In this document: in pieces, positions 9,340-18,210 of the stretch
Layout: each line of letters starts with the position of its first letter
How positions within the stretch are numbered: position 1 is the first letter of the stretch
Origin: Gammaproteobacteria bacterium
Lineage (GTDB): Bacteria > Pseudomonadota > Gammaproteobacteria > Steroidobacterales > Steroidobacteraceae
DNA length: 34,816 nt
Direction of reading: 5' to 3'
Assembly (NCBI GenBank): GCA_003134045.1
Contig: PLAH01000076.1
Coordinates: forward strand, 11,063-45,878
Notes under the pieces: model-generated
The model's input: the letters and a program-made list of their open reading frames with translations, nothing else
Told to the model about the DNA's origin: nothing
The model's database searches: none
Made by a program: the position numbers and the translations under genes

Positions 9340-9823
9340 AGCGGCGGCTTTTGGACTTCGCGGCCTTTTTGGGGGGCGCCCTCTTCGGCCGGGCGGCGCT
9401 GGACTTGGCTCGCGCCGCCGGTTTGGCCGCAGCGGTCGCGCCGCGCTTGGACATCCCGCCGCCGCCATCCGGCTTCTTCGATTCCGCCGGCGCAGCCTTC
9501 TCCGCCGGTTTGTCGGCGGCCTTCTCGGCAGGCTTGGCCGCATCTTTCGCCGTGGCATCGGTCTTGGCATCCGCCGCCGGCTTCGCGTCCTTGGCCGCGT
9601 CCGTCTCGGGCCGATCGGCCAAGTTCTTCTTGTTGTCGCCCTCGCCCTTGAAGTCCGTCTCGTACCAACCGCCGCCCTTCAGGCGAAACACGGGAGCGGA
9701 CATCAGCCGCGTCAGCTGCGACTTGCCGCAATGCGGGCACTTCTTCAGCGGCGCATCGTTGATCTTCTGCATGGCCTCCAGCGTATGGCCGCAGCTCTTG
9801 CACAGATATTCGTAAAAAGGCAT
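9338..9823 (-). CDS. FmdB-family zinc-ribbon protein with long basic tail
   Basis: The N-terminal ~65 residues are a typical FmdB/CxxC regulatory-type zinc ribbon: Cys8-x2-Cys11 and Cys29-x2-Cys32, starting 'MPFYEYLCKSCG'. The family's role is poorly defined; its genes often lie beside aspS, as here. Unusually, residues from about 66 to 161 form a low-complexity Lys/Ala/Pro-rich extension. It begins mixed-charge ('AAKDAKPAADAKTDATAKDA') and becomes strongly basic ('PKRAPPKKAAKSKSRR'), like a histone-H1 or nucleic-acid-binding tail. Most family members are about 70-110 residues long. GAGGA six bases before ATG 9823 supports the start. The tail resembles the one on SucD in this same window. Confidence 0.85.
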   Translation of the reverse strand: MPFYEYLCKSCGHTLEAMQKINDAPLKKCPHCGKSQLTRLMSAPVFRLKGGGWYETDFKGEGDNKKNLADRPETDAAKDAKPAADAKTDATAKDAAKPAEKAADKPAEKAAPAESKKPDGGGGMSKRGATAAAKPAARAKSSAARPKRAPPKKAAKSKSRR

Positions 9824-9852
9824 GAAGTTCCTCTAATCCCTCACCGCGCCGC

Positions 9853-9858
9853 AGTATA
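9853..9858 (-). promoter_or_regulatory. possible -10 box for FmdB-like gene
   Basis: TATACT reads on the minus strand 29 bases before the start codon and would give a leader of about 20-25 bases. The flanks (CGG before, GC after) resemble those of the TATACT upstream of bamD. No -35 match is evident. Confidence 0.28.
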
Positions 9859-9874
9859 CCGAAGCCGCATGTTG

Positions 9875-9900
9875 GGCGCCGCCGGCCATCCGGCAGCGCC
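9875..9900 (-). terminator. hairpin after clpB
   Basis: GGCGC-C-GCCGG (9875-9885) pairs with CCGGC-A-GCGCC (9890-9900), giving two 5-bp GC stems with one mismatch and a four-base loop. It lies five bases beyond the clpB stop in the direction of transcription. There is no U-tract, so it could also just be a stabilising 3' hairpin. Confidence 0.4.
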
Positions 9901-9905
9901 GTCGT

Positions 9906-12491
9906 CTAATGCAGGCGTTCCTTCTCGAACACCAACACATCGTGCTTGAGCTTGGCCACCACCCGATCGCCGGCGACGAAATCGCCGCGCAAGATCTGCT
10001 GCGCCAGCGGGTTTTCGATCTGCGATTGAATGGCGCGCTTCAACGGCCGTGCACCATACACCGTATCGAAGCCGGCCTCGCCGATCTTGTCGCGCGCATC
10101 GTCATCGAGAACGAGCGAGATATCCCGTTCCGCCAACCGCTGCCGCAGACGCCCCAATTGGATGTCCACGATGGCACGGATCTGCTCGCGGCCGAGCGAA
10201 TGGAACACCACGATGTCATCGACGCGGTTGATGAACTCCGGCCGGAAATGCTGCGTGACGACCTGCATCACGGCGGCCTTCATGCCCGCATAGTTCGCCT
10301 CGCCGCCCATTTCCTGAATGACCTGGCTGCCCAGGTTCGAGGTCATGATGACCACGGCGTTGCGAAAATCGACCGTGCGACCCTGACCGTCGGTGAGCCG
10401 GCCGTCATCCAATACCTGGAGCAGCACGTTGAACACATCGGGATGCGCTTTTTCGATCTCATCGAGCAATATCACGCAGTACGGCCGGCGGCGCACCGCC
10501 TCGGTGAGATAGCCGCCCTCCTCGTAGCCCACATAGCCCGGCGGCGCGCCGATCAGGCGGGCGACCGAATGCTTCTCCATGAATTCCGACATGTCGATGC
10601 GTATCATCGACTCCTCGGTGTCGAACATGAATTCGGCCAAGGCCTTGCAGAGCTCGGTCTTGCCGACGCCGGTGGGGCCCAAGAACATGAACGAGCCGCT
10701 CGGCCGATTCGGATCCGACAGGCCCGCCCGCGTGCGGCGAATGGCATCGGCCACCGCTTTGACCGCTTCGTTCTGGCCCACCACGCGCTTGTCGAGGACC
10801 TCCTCCATTCTCAGCAATTTATCGCGCTCGCCCTCGAGCATGCGCGCCACCGGAATGCCGGTCCACTTCGACACGATCTCGGCAATCTCCACTTCGGTCA
10901 CGGAGTTGCGCAGCAGCTGATTCGGCTTCTGCTCCACTTCGAGCGCCTTCGCAAGACGCTGCTCGAGCGCCGGAATGCGCCCATATTGCAGCTCCGACAT
11001 GCGCGCCAGGTCCTGTGCACGCCGCGCCGTATCGACATCCTGGCGGGCCCGCTCCAATTCCTCCTTGATGTGCGCGGCGCCCTGCACCGTCGCCTTCTCG
11101 GCCTTCCACACCTCTTCCAGGTCCGAGTACTCCTTCTCGAGCGCCTTGAGCGCGTCTTCCAACGTGGAGAGACGCTTGCGCGAGGCCTCGTCGGTCTCCT
11201 TCTTGAGCGCCTCGCGCTCGATTTTCAGCTGGATGATGCGCCGATCGAGCTTGTCCAGCGCCTCCGGCTTCGAGTCGATCTCCATGCGAATCAGCGAACC
11301 GGCCTCATCGATCAGATCGATGGCCTTGTCCGGCAGCTGACGGTCCGCGATGTAGCGATTCGAGAGGGTCGCCGCCGCGACGATGGCCGGGTCGGTGATT
11401 TCGACGCCGTGATGCACTTCGTAGCGTTCTTTGAGCCCGCGCAGGATGGCGATGGTGTCTTCCACCGTCGGCTCATTGACCAACACCTTTTGAAAACGCC
11501 GCTCGAGCGCCGCGTCCTTCTCGATGTACTTGCGATACTCGTCGAGCGTGGTCGCGCCGACGCAATGCAGTTCGCCGCGCGCCAGGGCGGGCTTCAGCAT
11601 GTTGCCGGCGTCCATCGCGCCCTCGGCCTTGCCCGCGCCCACCATGGTGTGCAGCTCGTCGATGAACAGAATGATCTGCCCCTCTTGTTTGGCCAGATCG
11701 TTGAGCACGGCTTTCAAGCGCTCCTCGAATTCGCCGCGGAATTTAGCGCCCGCGATCAACGCGCCCATGTCGAGCGCGAGAATGCGCTTGTTGCGGAGGC
11801 CCTCGGGCACTTCACCGTTGATGATCCGTTGTGCCAATCCCTCGACGATGGCCGTCTTGCCGACGCCGGGCTCGCCGATGAGCACGGGATTGTTCTTGGT
11901 ACGGCGCTGCAAGACTTGGATGGTGCGGCGGATTTCATCGTCGCGCCCGATGACCGGATCGAGTTTGCCCTGGCTCGCGCGTTCGGTGAGGTCGATGCTG
12001 TACTTCTCCAGCGCCTGACGGTTCTCCTCGGCGCCGGCGTCCTCCACCTTGGAGCCGCCCCGCACTTCGTCGATGGCGGTTTCCAAGGCCGCACGCGCCG
12101 CACCGGTCGACTTCAAGATGCGCCCCAGCTCACCGCGGTCCTCGCAGGCCGCGAGCACGAACAGCTCGCTGGAAATGAACTGATCGCCGCGCTGCTGCGC
12201 CAGCTTGTCGGTGACGTTGAGCAGCTTGTTCAAATCGTTGCCCAGCAGCACCTCGCCCGCCGCGCCTTCGACTTTCGGCAGCCGCTCCAAGGCGGCCGCC
12301 AGCTCCGAACGCAGCTTGGCCACGTTGGCGCCCGCTTTCTCGAGCAAAGGCCGCGCGGTGCCGCCCTGTTGGTCGAGCAAGGCCGCCATCAAGTGCACGG
12401 GCTCGATGTATTGATTGTCGCGGCCCACCGCGAGCGACTGGGCATCCGCCAGCGCCGCCTGGAACTTCGTCGTCAGTTTATCCATCCGCAT
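9906..12491 (-). CDS. clpB: ATP-dependent disaggregase ClpB (Hsp104 family)
   Basis: ClpB is a hexameric AAA+ chaperone that, with DnaK, extracts polypeptides from aggregates after heat stress. At 861 residues it matches E. coli ClpB (857). In order it has the Clp N-terminal double repeat ('[16 protein letters not shown]'), AAA-1 with Walker A 'GEPGVGKT', the coiled-coil M-domain (Glu/Arg-rich, about residues 400-520), AAA-2 with Walker A 'GPTGVGKT' and Walker B '[11 protein letters not shown]', and the C-terminal D2-small domain. The start '[10 protein letters not shown]' aligns with the family. It follows yfiH on the same strand but has its own sigma-32-like promoter at 12531-12559. Confidence 0.98.
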   Translation of the reverse strand: MRMDKLTTKFQAALADAQSLAVGRDNQYIEPVHLMAALLDQQGGTARPLLEKAGANVAKLRSELAAALERLPKVEGAAGEVLLGNDLNKLLNVTDKLAQQRGDQFISSELFVLAACEDRGELGRILKSTGAARAALETAIDEVRGGSKVEDAGAEENRQALEKYSIDLTERASQGKLDPVIGRDDEIRRTIQVLQRRTKNNPVLIGEPGVGKTAIVEGLAQRIINGEVPEGLRNKRILALDMGALIAGAKFRGEFEERLKAVLNDLAKQEGQIILFIDELHTMVGAGKAEGAMDAGNMLKPALARGELHCVGATTLDEYRKYIEKDAALERRFQKVLVNEPTVEDTIAILRGLKERYEVHHGVEITDPAIVAAATLSNRYIADRQLPDKAIDLIDEAGSLIRMEIDSKPEALDKLDRRIIQLKIEREALKKETDEASRKRLSTLEDALKALEKEYSDLEEVWKAEKATVQGAAHIKEELERARQDVDTARRAQDLARMSELQYGRIPALEQRLAKALEVEQKPNQLLRNSVTEVEIAEIVSKWTGIPVARMLEGERDKLLRMEEVLDKRVVGQNEAVKAVADAIRRTRAGLSDPNRPSGSFMFLGPTGVGKTELCKALAEFMFDTEESMIRIDMSEFMEKHSVARLIGAPPGYVGYEEGGYLTEAVRRRPYCVILLDEIEKAHPDVFNVLLQVLDDGRLTDGQGRTVDFRNAVVIMTSNLGSQVIQEMGGEANYAGMKAAVMQVVTQHFRPEFINRVDDIVVFHSLGREQIRAIVDIQLGRLRQRLAERDISLVLDDDARDKIGEAGFDTVYGARPLKRAIQSQIENPLAQQILRGDFVAGDRVVAKLKHDVLVFEKERLH

Positions 12492-12530
12492 CGGTATTTT
12501 TCCCTTGAGAAATCGCCTGGAATGCTCTCG

Positions 12531-12559
12531 AAGTGGGGACGGCTATGAATCAATTCAAC
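12531..12559 (-). promoter_or_regulatory. sigma-32 (heat-shock) promoter of clpB
   Basis: Read on the minus strand, GTTGAAT (12553-12559), a 14-base spacer and CCCCACTT (12531-12538) closely match the RpoH consensus CTTGAA-N13-15-CCCCATNT. Transcription would start near 12524, giving a leader of about 33 bases with AAGGG before the clpB ATG. The -35 element overlaps the last codons of yfiH. A heat-shock promoter before clpB is expected from its known regulation. Confidence 0.72.
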
Positions 12560-13352
12560 GGCTGTCGCGATGCTCCAGCCAAATCAAGGTGGCCTGTCGG
12601 CCGGTCTTACCGTCACGTCGATGTGAGAAGTACTTATCGGCTTGGCCAAAGGTGCACTCCCCGCCCCCATACGCCCGACCGACACCGGCGCGGGCCAGGC
12701 GTCGGCGCGCCAGCGCATACAGGTCCGCAAGGTAGCACCCACGATCGTTCGGCACGAACGCCGTTTCCGAGCCAGGATCCCGTCGCAGGAACTCCGCCCG
12801 CACTTCCGGCCCCACCTCGAAGTGCGTGGGACCGATGGCCGGCCCCAACCACGCCATGATGTCCTGCGGCGCCGAATTCAAGGCGGTCACGGTGGACTCG
12901 ATCACGCCGGCCGCAAGTCCGCGCCAGCCGGCATGCACCGCGGCCACGCGGTCCCCCGCCTCGGTCGCCAGCAACACGGGCAGGCAATCCGCGGTCAGAA
13001 TCGCGCAAACCCTGCCCGGCTGCCGCGTCACGGCGGCATCCCCGGTCCGTGCGGCGCCCGGGGCGTCCAGGTCCACCACCTGAATTCCATGCACCTGCAC
13101 CAGCCAGGACGGTTCGTTGGGAAGGCCCGCCGCCTCCCGCAACGAGCGACGGTTCTTGGTCACCGCCAGCGGGCTATCGTCGACGTGGCCGCCCAGATTC
13201 AAGGACGAGTAAGGCGGCCGGCTGCAGCCGCCCGGCCGAAACGTCGACAGCGCCCGCACGGCCAGCGGCACCGGCCATTGCGGAACCAGCCATCGCGGCG
13301 CGACCAGCGCGGCCCCCACCTTAGCTCCGCGAACCGCCGACGCCACGGACAT
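12555..13352 (-). CDS. yfiH: YfiH/PgeF-family protein (DUF152, 'laccase-domain')
   Basis: This family has been described as a purine nucleoside phosphorylase/adenosine deaminase-type enzyme and, in E. coli (PgeF/YfiH), as an editor of mis-incorporated peptidoglycan precursors. Conserved motifs are 'ILTADCLPVLL' (metal Cys), 'VAAVHAGWRGLAAG' (metal His), 'WLGPAIGPTHFEVG' and the C-terminal 'YFSHRRDGKTGRQATLIWL'. It is 265 residues from ATG 13352. A better start may be GTG 13319, which has GGAG five bases upstream and begins one base after the rluD stop; that gives 254 residues, nearer the E. coli length (243). Either way it is translationally coupled to rluD. The rluD-yfiH-clpB order is the same as in E. 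coli. Confidence 0.9.
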   Translation of the reverse strand: MSVASAVRGAKVGAALVAPRWLVPQWPVPLAVRALSTFRPGGCSRPPYSSLNLGGHVDDSPLAVTKNRRSLREAAGLPNEPSWLVQVHGIQVVDLDAPGAARTGDAAVTRQPGRVCAILTADCLPVLLATEAGDRVAAVHAGWRGLAAGVIESTVTALNSAPQDIMAWLGPAIGPTHFEVGPEVRAEFLRRDPGSETAFVPNDRGCYLADLYALARRRLARAGVGRAYGGGECTFGQADKYFSHRRDGKTGRQATLIWLEHRDSR

Positions 13353-14328
13353 CCGCGGTCGCCCGCTCCACGTCGCGGGCGTCCTCGCGCAGCACGGTCA
13401 GCAGAGCGGCGTAGTCCACCGGTACAGGGGCGTCCAGGCTCAGCCGCTTGCCGCTGCGCGGGTGATCGAAGGCCAGGGACGCGGCGTGCAGCGCCTGGCG
13501 CTTGAAACCGCGCAGCATATCGATCAGCGGCGCCGTCGCGCCTCGCGGCAAGGCAAAACGGCCGCCATACACCTGATCCCCCACGATGGGATAGCGCAGG
13601 TGCGACAGATGCAGCCGGATCTGGTGCGTGCGGCCGGTTTCGAGCTTCACGTTCAGGTAGGTGTGCGCGCGGAACCGCTCCAGAACGCGGTAGTGGGTCA
13701 CGGCCGGCCGGCCATCGGCCCGGATGGTCATGCGCAGCCGGTCGGCCCGATGCCGCCCGATGGGTTCGTCGATGGTACCGCCGCTGGTCATGACGCCCAC
13801 GCACACGGCCAGGTACTCGCGCGACACGGTTCGCGCCAGCAGCTGCCGCGTCAGCGAGGTGTGCGCTGCCGGGGTGCGCGCCACCACCAACAGGCCGCTG
13901 GTGTCCTTGTCGAGCCGGTGAATGATGCCGGCGCGCGGCAGCGACGCCAACGCCGGGTCGAACCCCAGCAAGGCGTTCTGCAGCGTATGGTTCGGATTGC
14001 CCGCCCCCGGGTGCACCACCAGCCCCACCGGCTTGTTCACCACCAGCACGTCCCGATCCTCATGCACCAGCGTGAGCGGGATGGTCTCGGGCAACACGTC
14101 GGTCTGCGGCTCGTCCACCGTCACGCACACGGTGACCCGAGAACCCGCCGTCACCACATCGCGGGGCTTGCAGGGCAATCGGCCCACCAACACCTGGCCG
14201 GCCTCGATCCACCCCTTGATGCGCGTGCGCGAATGCTCCGGCATGAGACGCGCCAGGGCGCTGTCCAGGCGCTGGCCGGCCAATTCCGCGGGAATTTCCA
14301 GCTCGATGGTTTGGAACTCTGCTTTCAT
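13321..14328 (-). CDS. rluD: 23S rRNA pseudouridine synthase RluD
   Basis: RluD makes pseudouridines 1911, 1915 and 1917 in helix 69 of 23S rRNA during late 50S assembly. From ATG 14328 ('MKAEFQTIELEIPAEL') the protein is 335 residues (E. coli 326). An N-terminal S4 RNA-binding domain ('QRLDSALARLMPEHSRTRIKGWI') precedes the catalytic domain. The active-site Asp140 lies in 'HRLDKDTSGLL', matching E. coli Asp139. The frame is open 16 codons further upstream, but those codons are not conserved and would run into the bamD promoter region. It is divergent from bamD, as in E. coli, and overlaps or couples to yfiH. Confidence 0.93.
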   Translation of the reverse strand: MKAEFQTIELEIPAELAGQRLDSALARLMPEHSRTRIKGWIEAGQVLVGRLPCKPRDVVTAGSRVTVCVTVDEPQTDVLPETIPLTLVHEDRDVLVVNKPVGLVVHPGAGNPNHTLQNALLGFDPALASLPRAGIIHRLDKDTSGLLVVARTPAAHTSLTRQLLARTVSREYLAVCVGVMTSGGTIDEPIGRHRADRLRMTIRADGRPAVTHYRVLERFRAHTYLNVKLETGRTHQIRLHLSHLRYPIVGDQVYGGRFALPRGATAPLIDMLRGFKRQALHAASLAFDHPRSGKRLSLDAPVPVDYAALLTVLREDARDVERATADVRGVGGSRS

Positions 14329-14361
14329 AGGGGTACTCGAAGCTAGCTCCGGGGCATCGGG

Positions 14362-14367
14362 TATACT
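14362..14367 (+). promoter_or_regulatory. possible -10 box of bamD promoter
   Basis: TATACT lies 41 bases before the bamD GTG in the bamD-rluD divergent gap, and AAGGA at 14397-14401 is the ribosome binding site seven bases before the GTG. I found no convincing -35 at the expected spacing. Confidence 0.35.
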
Positions 14368-14408
14368 GCCGCGCATCGTTTTGGACCGCCCATTGTAAGG
14401 AATCGCCT

Positions 14409-15209
14409 GTGAGACTGCGTGATCTTGTCTATCCTAGCCGCATTCTGCTGCTGACCCTCGGTATTGCCCTGCTGGCGACCGGCTGCCGCAGCCATCGGGC
14501 CGACGACGCCAAGTCCGGCCCCGAGGTGATTTATGCGCGCGCCCAGAAGGCCATGCGCAGTTCGAGCTATGGCGAAGCCATCAAACAGCTCGAAGCGCTG
14601 CAATCGCGTTTTCCCTTCAGCGAACCCGCGCGGCAAGCGCAGCTCGACCTGATCTACGTGTACTACAAGAGCCGCCAGATCGATCCCGCCATCGACGCGG
14701 CCGACACCTTCATTCGCGAGAACCCCACCAATCCCCGGGTCGACTACGCCTACTACATGAAGGGCCTGGTGTATTTCGAGCGCCAGGCCAATTTTCTGGA
14801 GCGGTATTTCAACGTCGACCTCTCGCAGCGGCCGCCCGTCAATGCGCGCAAGTCCTTCGAAGCCTTCGACGACCTCATCAAGAAATACCCCCACAGCCAG
14901 TACGTCGGCGATGCCCGCCAGCGCATGATTTTCCTGCGCAACCGCCTGGCCGACTTCGAATTGCACGTCGCCTTGTACTACATGCGCCGCGGCGCCTTCG
15001 TCGGCGCCATCAATCGCGCCAAGTTCTGCGTCGAGAACTACGACGGCGCCCCCGCCGTGCGCGGCTCGATGAAAGTGCTGGTCGACGCCTACCGGCAGCT
15101 CAAGATGATGGATCTGGCGGCCGACGCCGAGCGCGTCTACGCCGACAACTACCCCGGCCGCACCAAGGACATCCAGGAGAAGAAGTCCTGGTGGAGACGG
15201 TATTTGTAG
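14409..15209 (+). CDS. bamD: outer membrane assembly lipoprotein BamD
   Basis: BamD (ComL/YfiO) is the essential TPR lipoprotein of the BAM complex that inserts beta-barrel proteins into the outer membrane. The 266-residue protein begins with a lipoprotein signal ('LLTLGIALLATGC', lipidated Cys26). TPR helices follow, including 'YGEAIKQLEALQSRFPFS' and 'ARKSFEAFDDLIKKYPHS', which are highly typical of BamD. The start is GTG 14409 with AAGGA seven bases upstream. Its neighbour on the other strand is rluD, the conserved arrangement. It presumably helps insert the porin-like barrel at the left of this window as one of many clients. Confidence 0.95.
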   Translation: MRLRDLVYPSRILLLTLGIALLATGCRSHRADDAKSGPEVIYARAQKAMRSSSYGEAIKQLEALQSRFPFSEPARQAQLDLIYVYYKSRQIDPAIDAADTFIRENPTNPRVDYAYYMKGLVYFERQANFLERYFNVDLSQRPPVNARKSFEAFDDLIKKYPHSQYVGDARQRMIFLRNRLADFELHVALYYMRRGAFVGAINRAKFCVENYDGAPAVRGSMKVLVDAYRQLKMMDLAADAERVYADNYPGRTKDIQEKKSWWRRYL

Positions 15210-15305
15210 CCCCCCGCGCTGAGGCCCTGCGACGTAACTCCGGACCTCCCAAGGGTTCGACGCCGGGCGCCGGGACTCTGCCCAATTGCAGGAAAGCGCC
15301 TTCGA

Positions 15306-16946
15306 TCAGCGCGACTTATACCCGCTGGTGATCGGATAGCGCCAATCTCGTCCGAACGCCCTGCCGCTCACGCGCACGCCAGGGGGCGCCTGGCGCCTCT
15401 TGTACTCGTTGCGCTTCACCAGGGCCAAAATACGCCCCACCGTCTGCCGATCGAAACCGCGCGCCGCGATCTGATCCACCGACAAATCCTCCTCGATGAA
15501 TGCCTCGAGAATGGGGTCCAGCACCTCGTAGGGCGGCAGGCTGTCGGTATCCTTCTGGTCATGGCGCAGCTCCGCCGACGGCGCGCGTTCGATGACCCGC
15601 TGCGGAATGACCGGCGACCGGGCATTGCGCCAGGCAGACAGCCGGTACACCAGCAATTTGCTGCAATCCTTGATGGGCGCGAACCCGCCCGCCATGTCGC
15701 CGTACAAGGTCGCATACCCCACCGACATCTCGCTCTTGTTGCCCGTGGTCAGCAACATGCGCCCCGTCTTGTTCGAAATCCCCATCAGCAGCACCCCACG
15801 GCACCGCGACTGGATGTTCTCCTCGGCCGTGTCGGGAGGGAGGCCCGCAAACTCCTGCTGGAGCGCCGCGAGGGTCGCCTCGAACATGCCCTCGATGGAG
15901 ATCACGCTGTGTTTGACGCCGAGCAATGTCGCCTGCGCCGCCGCGTCCTCCTGGCTCATCTGCGAGGTATAGCGCGAGGGCATGGCCACGGAATGCACCC
16001 GATCCGCCCCCAGGGCGTCGACGGCGATACTCAACGTCAACGCTGAATCCACGCCGCCGGACAGCCCCAGCACGACGCCCGGGAAGCCATGTTTGTCCAC
16101 ATAGTCGCGCGTGCCCTGCACCAGCGCGCCGTAGACGCTCTCCTCCTGGCCCTGCAGCGGCACGATATCGCCCGGCACGGGCGTGACCACCCCCGACGCA
16201 TCCACGGCCAAATCCACCACGTACAGGCCTTCGGTAAACGCCGGCGCCCGCAAGGTCACCTCGCCCCCGGCATCCATGACGAAGGAATTGCCGTCGAACA
16301 CCAATTCGTCCTGGCCGCCGATCAGATTGACGAACACCAGCGGAATGCCGGTCTCGGCGACGCGTGCACGCCCCACTTCTCGTTCACGCTGCGTCTGCTT
16401 GTCCACCTCATAGGGCGACGCATTGATGATCAGCAGCACTTCCGCGCCCGCAGCGCGCGCCTGACGCGCGGGCTCCGGGTCCCACACGTCCTCGCAGACC
16501 AACACGCCCGCCTTGACGCCCTTGATCGCAACCACCGTGGGTTCGGTGCCCGGCGTGAAATAGCGCTTCTCGTCGAACACCCGGTAGTTGGGCAGACAGG
16601 CCTTGCGATGATTCGCGAGCACCACGCCGTCCCGGATCACGATCGCCGAGTTGAATATCCGGCTCCCGTCGTACTCCGGATAGCCCGCGATCAAGGTGAT
16701 GCCCCGCACCTCCCGCTGCAACCGCTCGAGCGAACTTCCGACCTGCAGGCGCATCCCCGAATGGAACAGCAGATCCTCGGGCGGATAACCCGACACTGCG
16801 AGCTCGGGCAGCAGCACCACGTCTGCCTTCGAGCGGTCGCGCGCTGCGTGCGCCGCCGCCACGATGCGCGACGTGTTGCCGTCGACATCGCCGACGACCA
16901 AGTTGAGCTGCGCCATGACACAACGCAGTTGCGTGGGAGAGCTCAA
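15306..16946 (-). CDS. nadE: glutamine-dependent NAD+ synthetase
   Basis: NadE converts deamido-NAD to NAD using ATP and ammonia released from glutamine. The 546-residue protein has an N-terminal nitrilase-type glutaminase domain with the triad Glu48 ('LLPELAVSGY'), Lys115 ('NHRKACLPNY') and Cys151 ('VLVCEDVW'). The C-terminal synthetase domain has the PP-loop 'SGGVDSAL' from Ser296 and 'TTGNKSEMSVGYATLYGD'. The start is a TTG supported by AGGAG seven bases upstream; ATG at codon 11 is the alternative. It begins ten bases after the sucD stop, so it is probably the third gene of a sucCD-nadE transcript. Confidence 0.95.
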   Translation of the reverse strand: MSSPTQLRCVMAQLNLVVGDVDGNTSRIVAAAHAARDRSKADVVLLPELAVSGYPPEDLLFHSGMRLQVGSSLERLQREVRGITLIAGYPEYDGSRIFNSAIVIRDGVVLANHRKACLPNYRVFDEKRYFTPGTEPTVVAIKGVKAGVLVCEDVWDPEPARQARAAGAEVLLIINASPYEVDKQTQREREVGRARVAETGIPLVFVNLIGGQDELVFDGNSFVMDAGGEVTLRAPAFTEGLYVVDLAVDASGVVTPVPGDIVPLQGQEESVYGALVQGTRDYVDKHGFPGVVLGLSGGVDSALTLSIAVDALGADRVHSVAMPSRYTSQMSQEDAAAQATLLGVKHSVISIEGMFEATLAALQQEFAGLPPDTAEENIQSRCRGVLLMGISNKTGRMLLTTGNKSEMSVGYATLYGDMAGGFAPIKDCSKLLVYRLSAWRNARSPVIPQRVIERAPSAELRHDQKDTDSLPPYEVLDPILEAFIEEDLSVDQIAARGFDRQTVGRILALVKRNEYKRRQAPPGVRVSGRAFGRDWRYPITSGYKSR

Positions 16947-16956
16947 CTGCTCGCTC

Positions 16957-18210
16957 CTACTTCTTGCGGCGCGGCGCCGTCTTATCCGCTTTCTGGGACA
17001 GTTTGCTCAGCGCCTTTTTCGCGGCCTTCTTGGCTTCCTTCTTGGACAAGGCTTTCAGGTTCTTGAGCGGTTTCGCCGCCGTCTTGACTTCCTTTTTCGA
17101 CAGCGGCTTTGCGGCAGCCTTCACGGATTTCTTGACCGCCTTCCTGACGCTTGGAGCGGCAGACTTCGCCGCCGACTTTGTTGCTGCCTTCGTCGCGAAT
17201 GGGGTCCCCTTCTGAGCCGTCTTTTTCGCAGGCCTCGCCACGGCCGATTTGGCCCATGGCGCCGGCGTCTTGGCGCGGACGCCGGACTTCGCCGATACCG
17301 ACCGCGCAATCGCCACCGGCGCGGCAGCGCCGGAACGCCGACCCTTCAGCCGCTTGGCGATCGCCGCCCCCAAATCCGCCGGCGAGCGCACGGTGGTGAT
17401 GCCCGCGGCCTCAAGCGCCGCGAACTTGGCCGCCGCGGTGCCCTGCCCGCCGGCCACGATGGCGCCGGCATGGCCCATGCGCTTGCCCGGAGGCGCCGCC
17501 ATGCCGGCGATGTAGCCGACCACCGGCTTGGTGACGTTTTTCTTGATGTACGCCGCCGCCGCTTCTTCGTCGCTGCCGCCGATCTCGCCCACCATCACGA
17601 TGCCTTCGGTCTGGGGATCCTGTTCGAACAATTCCAGCACATCGATGAAGTTCATGCCCCGCACCGGATCGCCGCCGATGCCGACACAGGTGCTCTGCCC
17701 GAGACCGATGTTCGTGGTCTGGAAAACCGCCTCATAGGTCAAGGTTCCCGAACGCGACACGATGCCGACCCGGCCCTTCTTGTGAATGAACCCCGGCATG
17801 ATGCCGATCTTGCACTCGCCCGGCGTGATGATTCCCGGGCAATTCGGCCCGATGAGGCGGGTTTTATAGGTGGCGAGGGTCGCTTTGACGCGCACCATGT
17901 CGTTCACCGGAATGCCCTCGGTGATGCAGACGATGAGTTCGCAACCGGCATCGGCCGCCTCCAGGATGGCATCCGCCGCGAACGGCGCCGGCACGTAAAT
18001 CATGCTCACCGTGGCACCGGTCTTGGCCACCGCCTCCTTCGCCGTATCGAACACCGGCAGCCCCAGGTGCAGCTGACCGCCCCGGCCCGGGGTCACGCCG
18101 CCCACCACTTGGGTCCCATACGCGATGCACTGTTCCGAATGAAAACTGCCCTGCTTGCCGGTGAAGCCCTGGCAAATGACCTTCGTGCTCTTGTTGACCA
18201 GAATACTCAT
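16957..18210 (-). CDS. sucD: succinyl-CoA synthetase alpha subunit with Lys/Ala-rich tail
   Basis: SucD carries the CoA-binding Rossmann domain and the phosphohistidine of succinyl-CoA synthetase (TCA cycle, succinyl-CoA to succinate with NTP formation). Residues 1-290 are canonical: '[13 protein letters not shown]', '[20 protein letters not shown]', '[13 protein letters not shown]', and His247 in 'RMGHAGAI'. Residues 291-417 (coding 16960-17340) are an extra 127-residue tail with 31 Lys and 33 Ala but only three acidic residues, rich in '[11 protein letters not shown]'-type repeats, like bacterial histone-H1-like proteins. The tail is in frame with no sign of a frameshift. It overlaps sucC by four bases (ATGA). 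Confidence 0.95.
   Translation of the reverse strand: MSILVNKSTKVICQGFTGKQGSFHSEQCIAYGTQVVGGVTPGRGGQLHLGLPVFDTAKEAVAKTGATVSMIYVPAPFAADAILEAADAGCELIVCITEGIPVNDMVRVKATLATYKTRLIGPNCPGIITPGECKIGIMPGFIHKKGRVGIVSRSGTLTYEAVFQTTNIGLGQSTCVGIGGDPVRGMNFIDVLELFEQDPQTEGIVMVGEIGGSDEEAAAAYIKKNVTKPVVGYIAGMAAPPGKRMGHAGAIVAGGQGTAAAKFAALEAAGITTVRSPADLGAAIAKRLKGRRSGAAAPVAIARSVSAKSGVRAKTPAPWAKSAVARPAKKTAQKGTPFATKAATKSAAKSAAPSVRKAVKKSVKAAAKPLSKKEVKTAAKPLKNLKALSKKEAKKAAKKALSKLSQKADKTAPRRKK

Noticed and set aside
9909..12548. Very long open frame (879 codons) antisense to clpB
   Set aside because: It is a mirror of a high-GC gene with strong codon bias. The product is Arg/His/Gln-rich with no recognisable domain, and clpB on the other strand is certain.
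14329..14376. Longer RluD start at 14376
   Set aside because: The extra 16 residues are not conserved and would overlap the bamD -10 region; the 14328 start places the catalytic Asp at 140, matching the family.
15210..15305. Terminator between bamD and nadE
   Set aside because: Only short GC-rich self-complementary bits (CCGGGCGCCGGG-like) are seen, without a proper stem-loop and U-tract.
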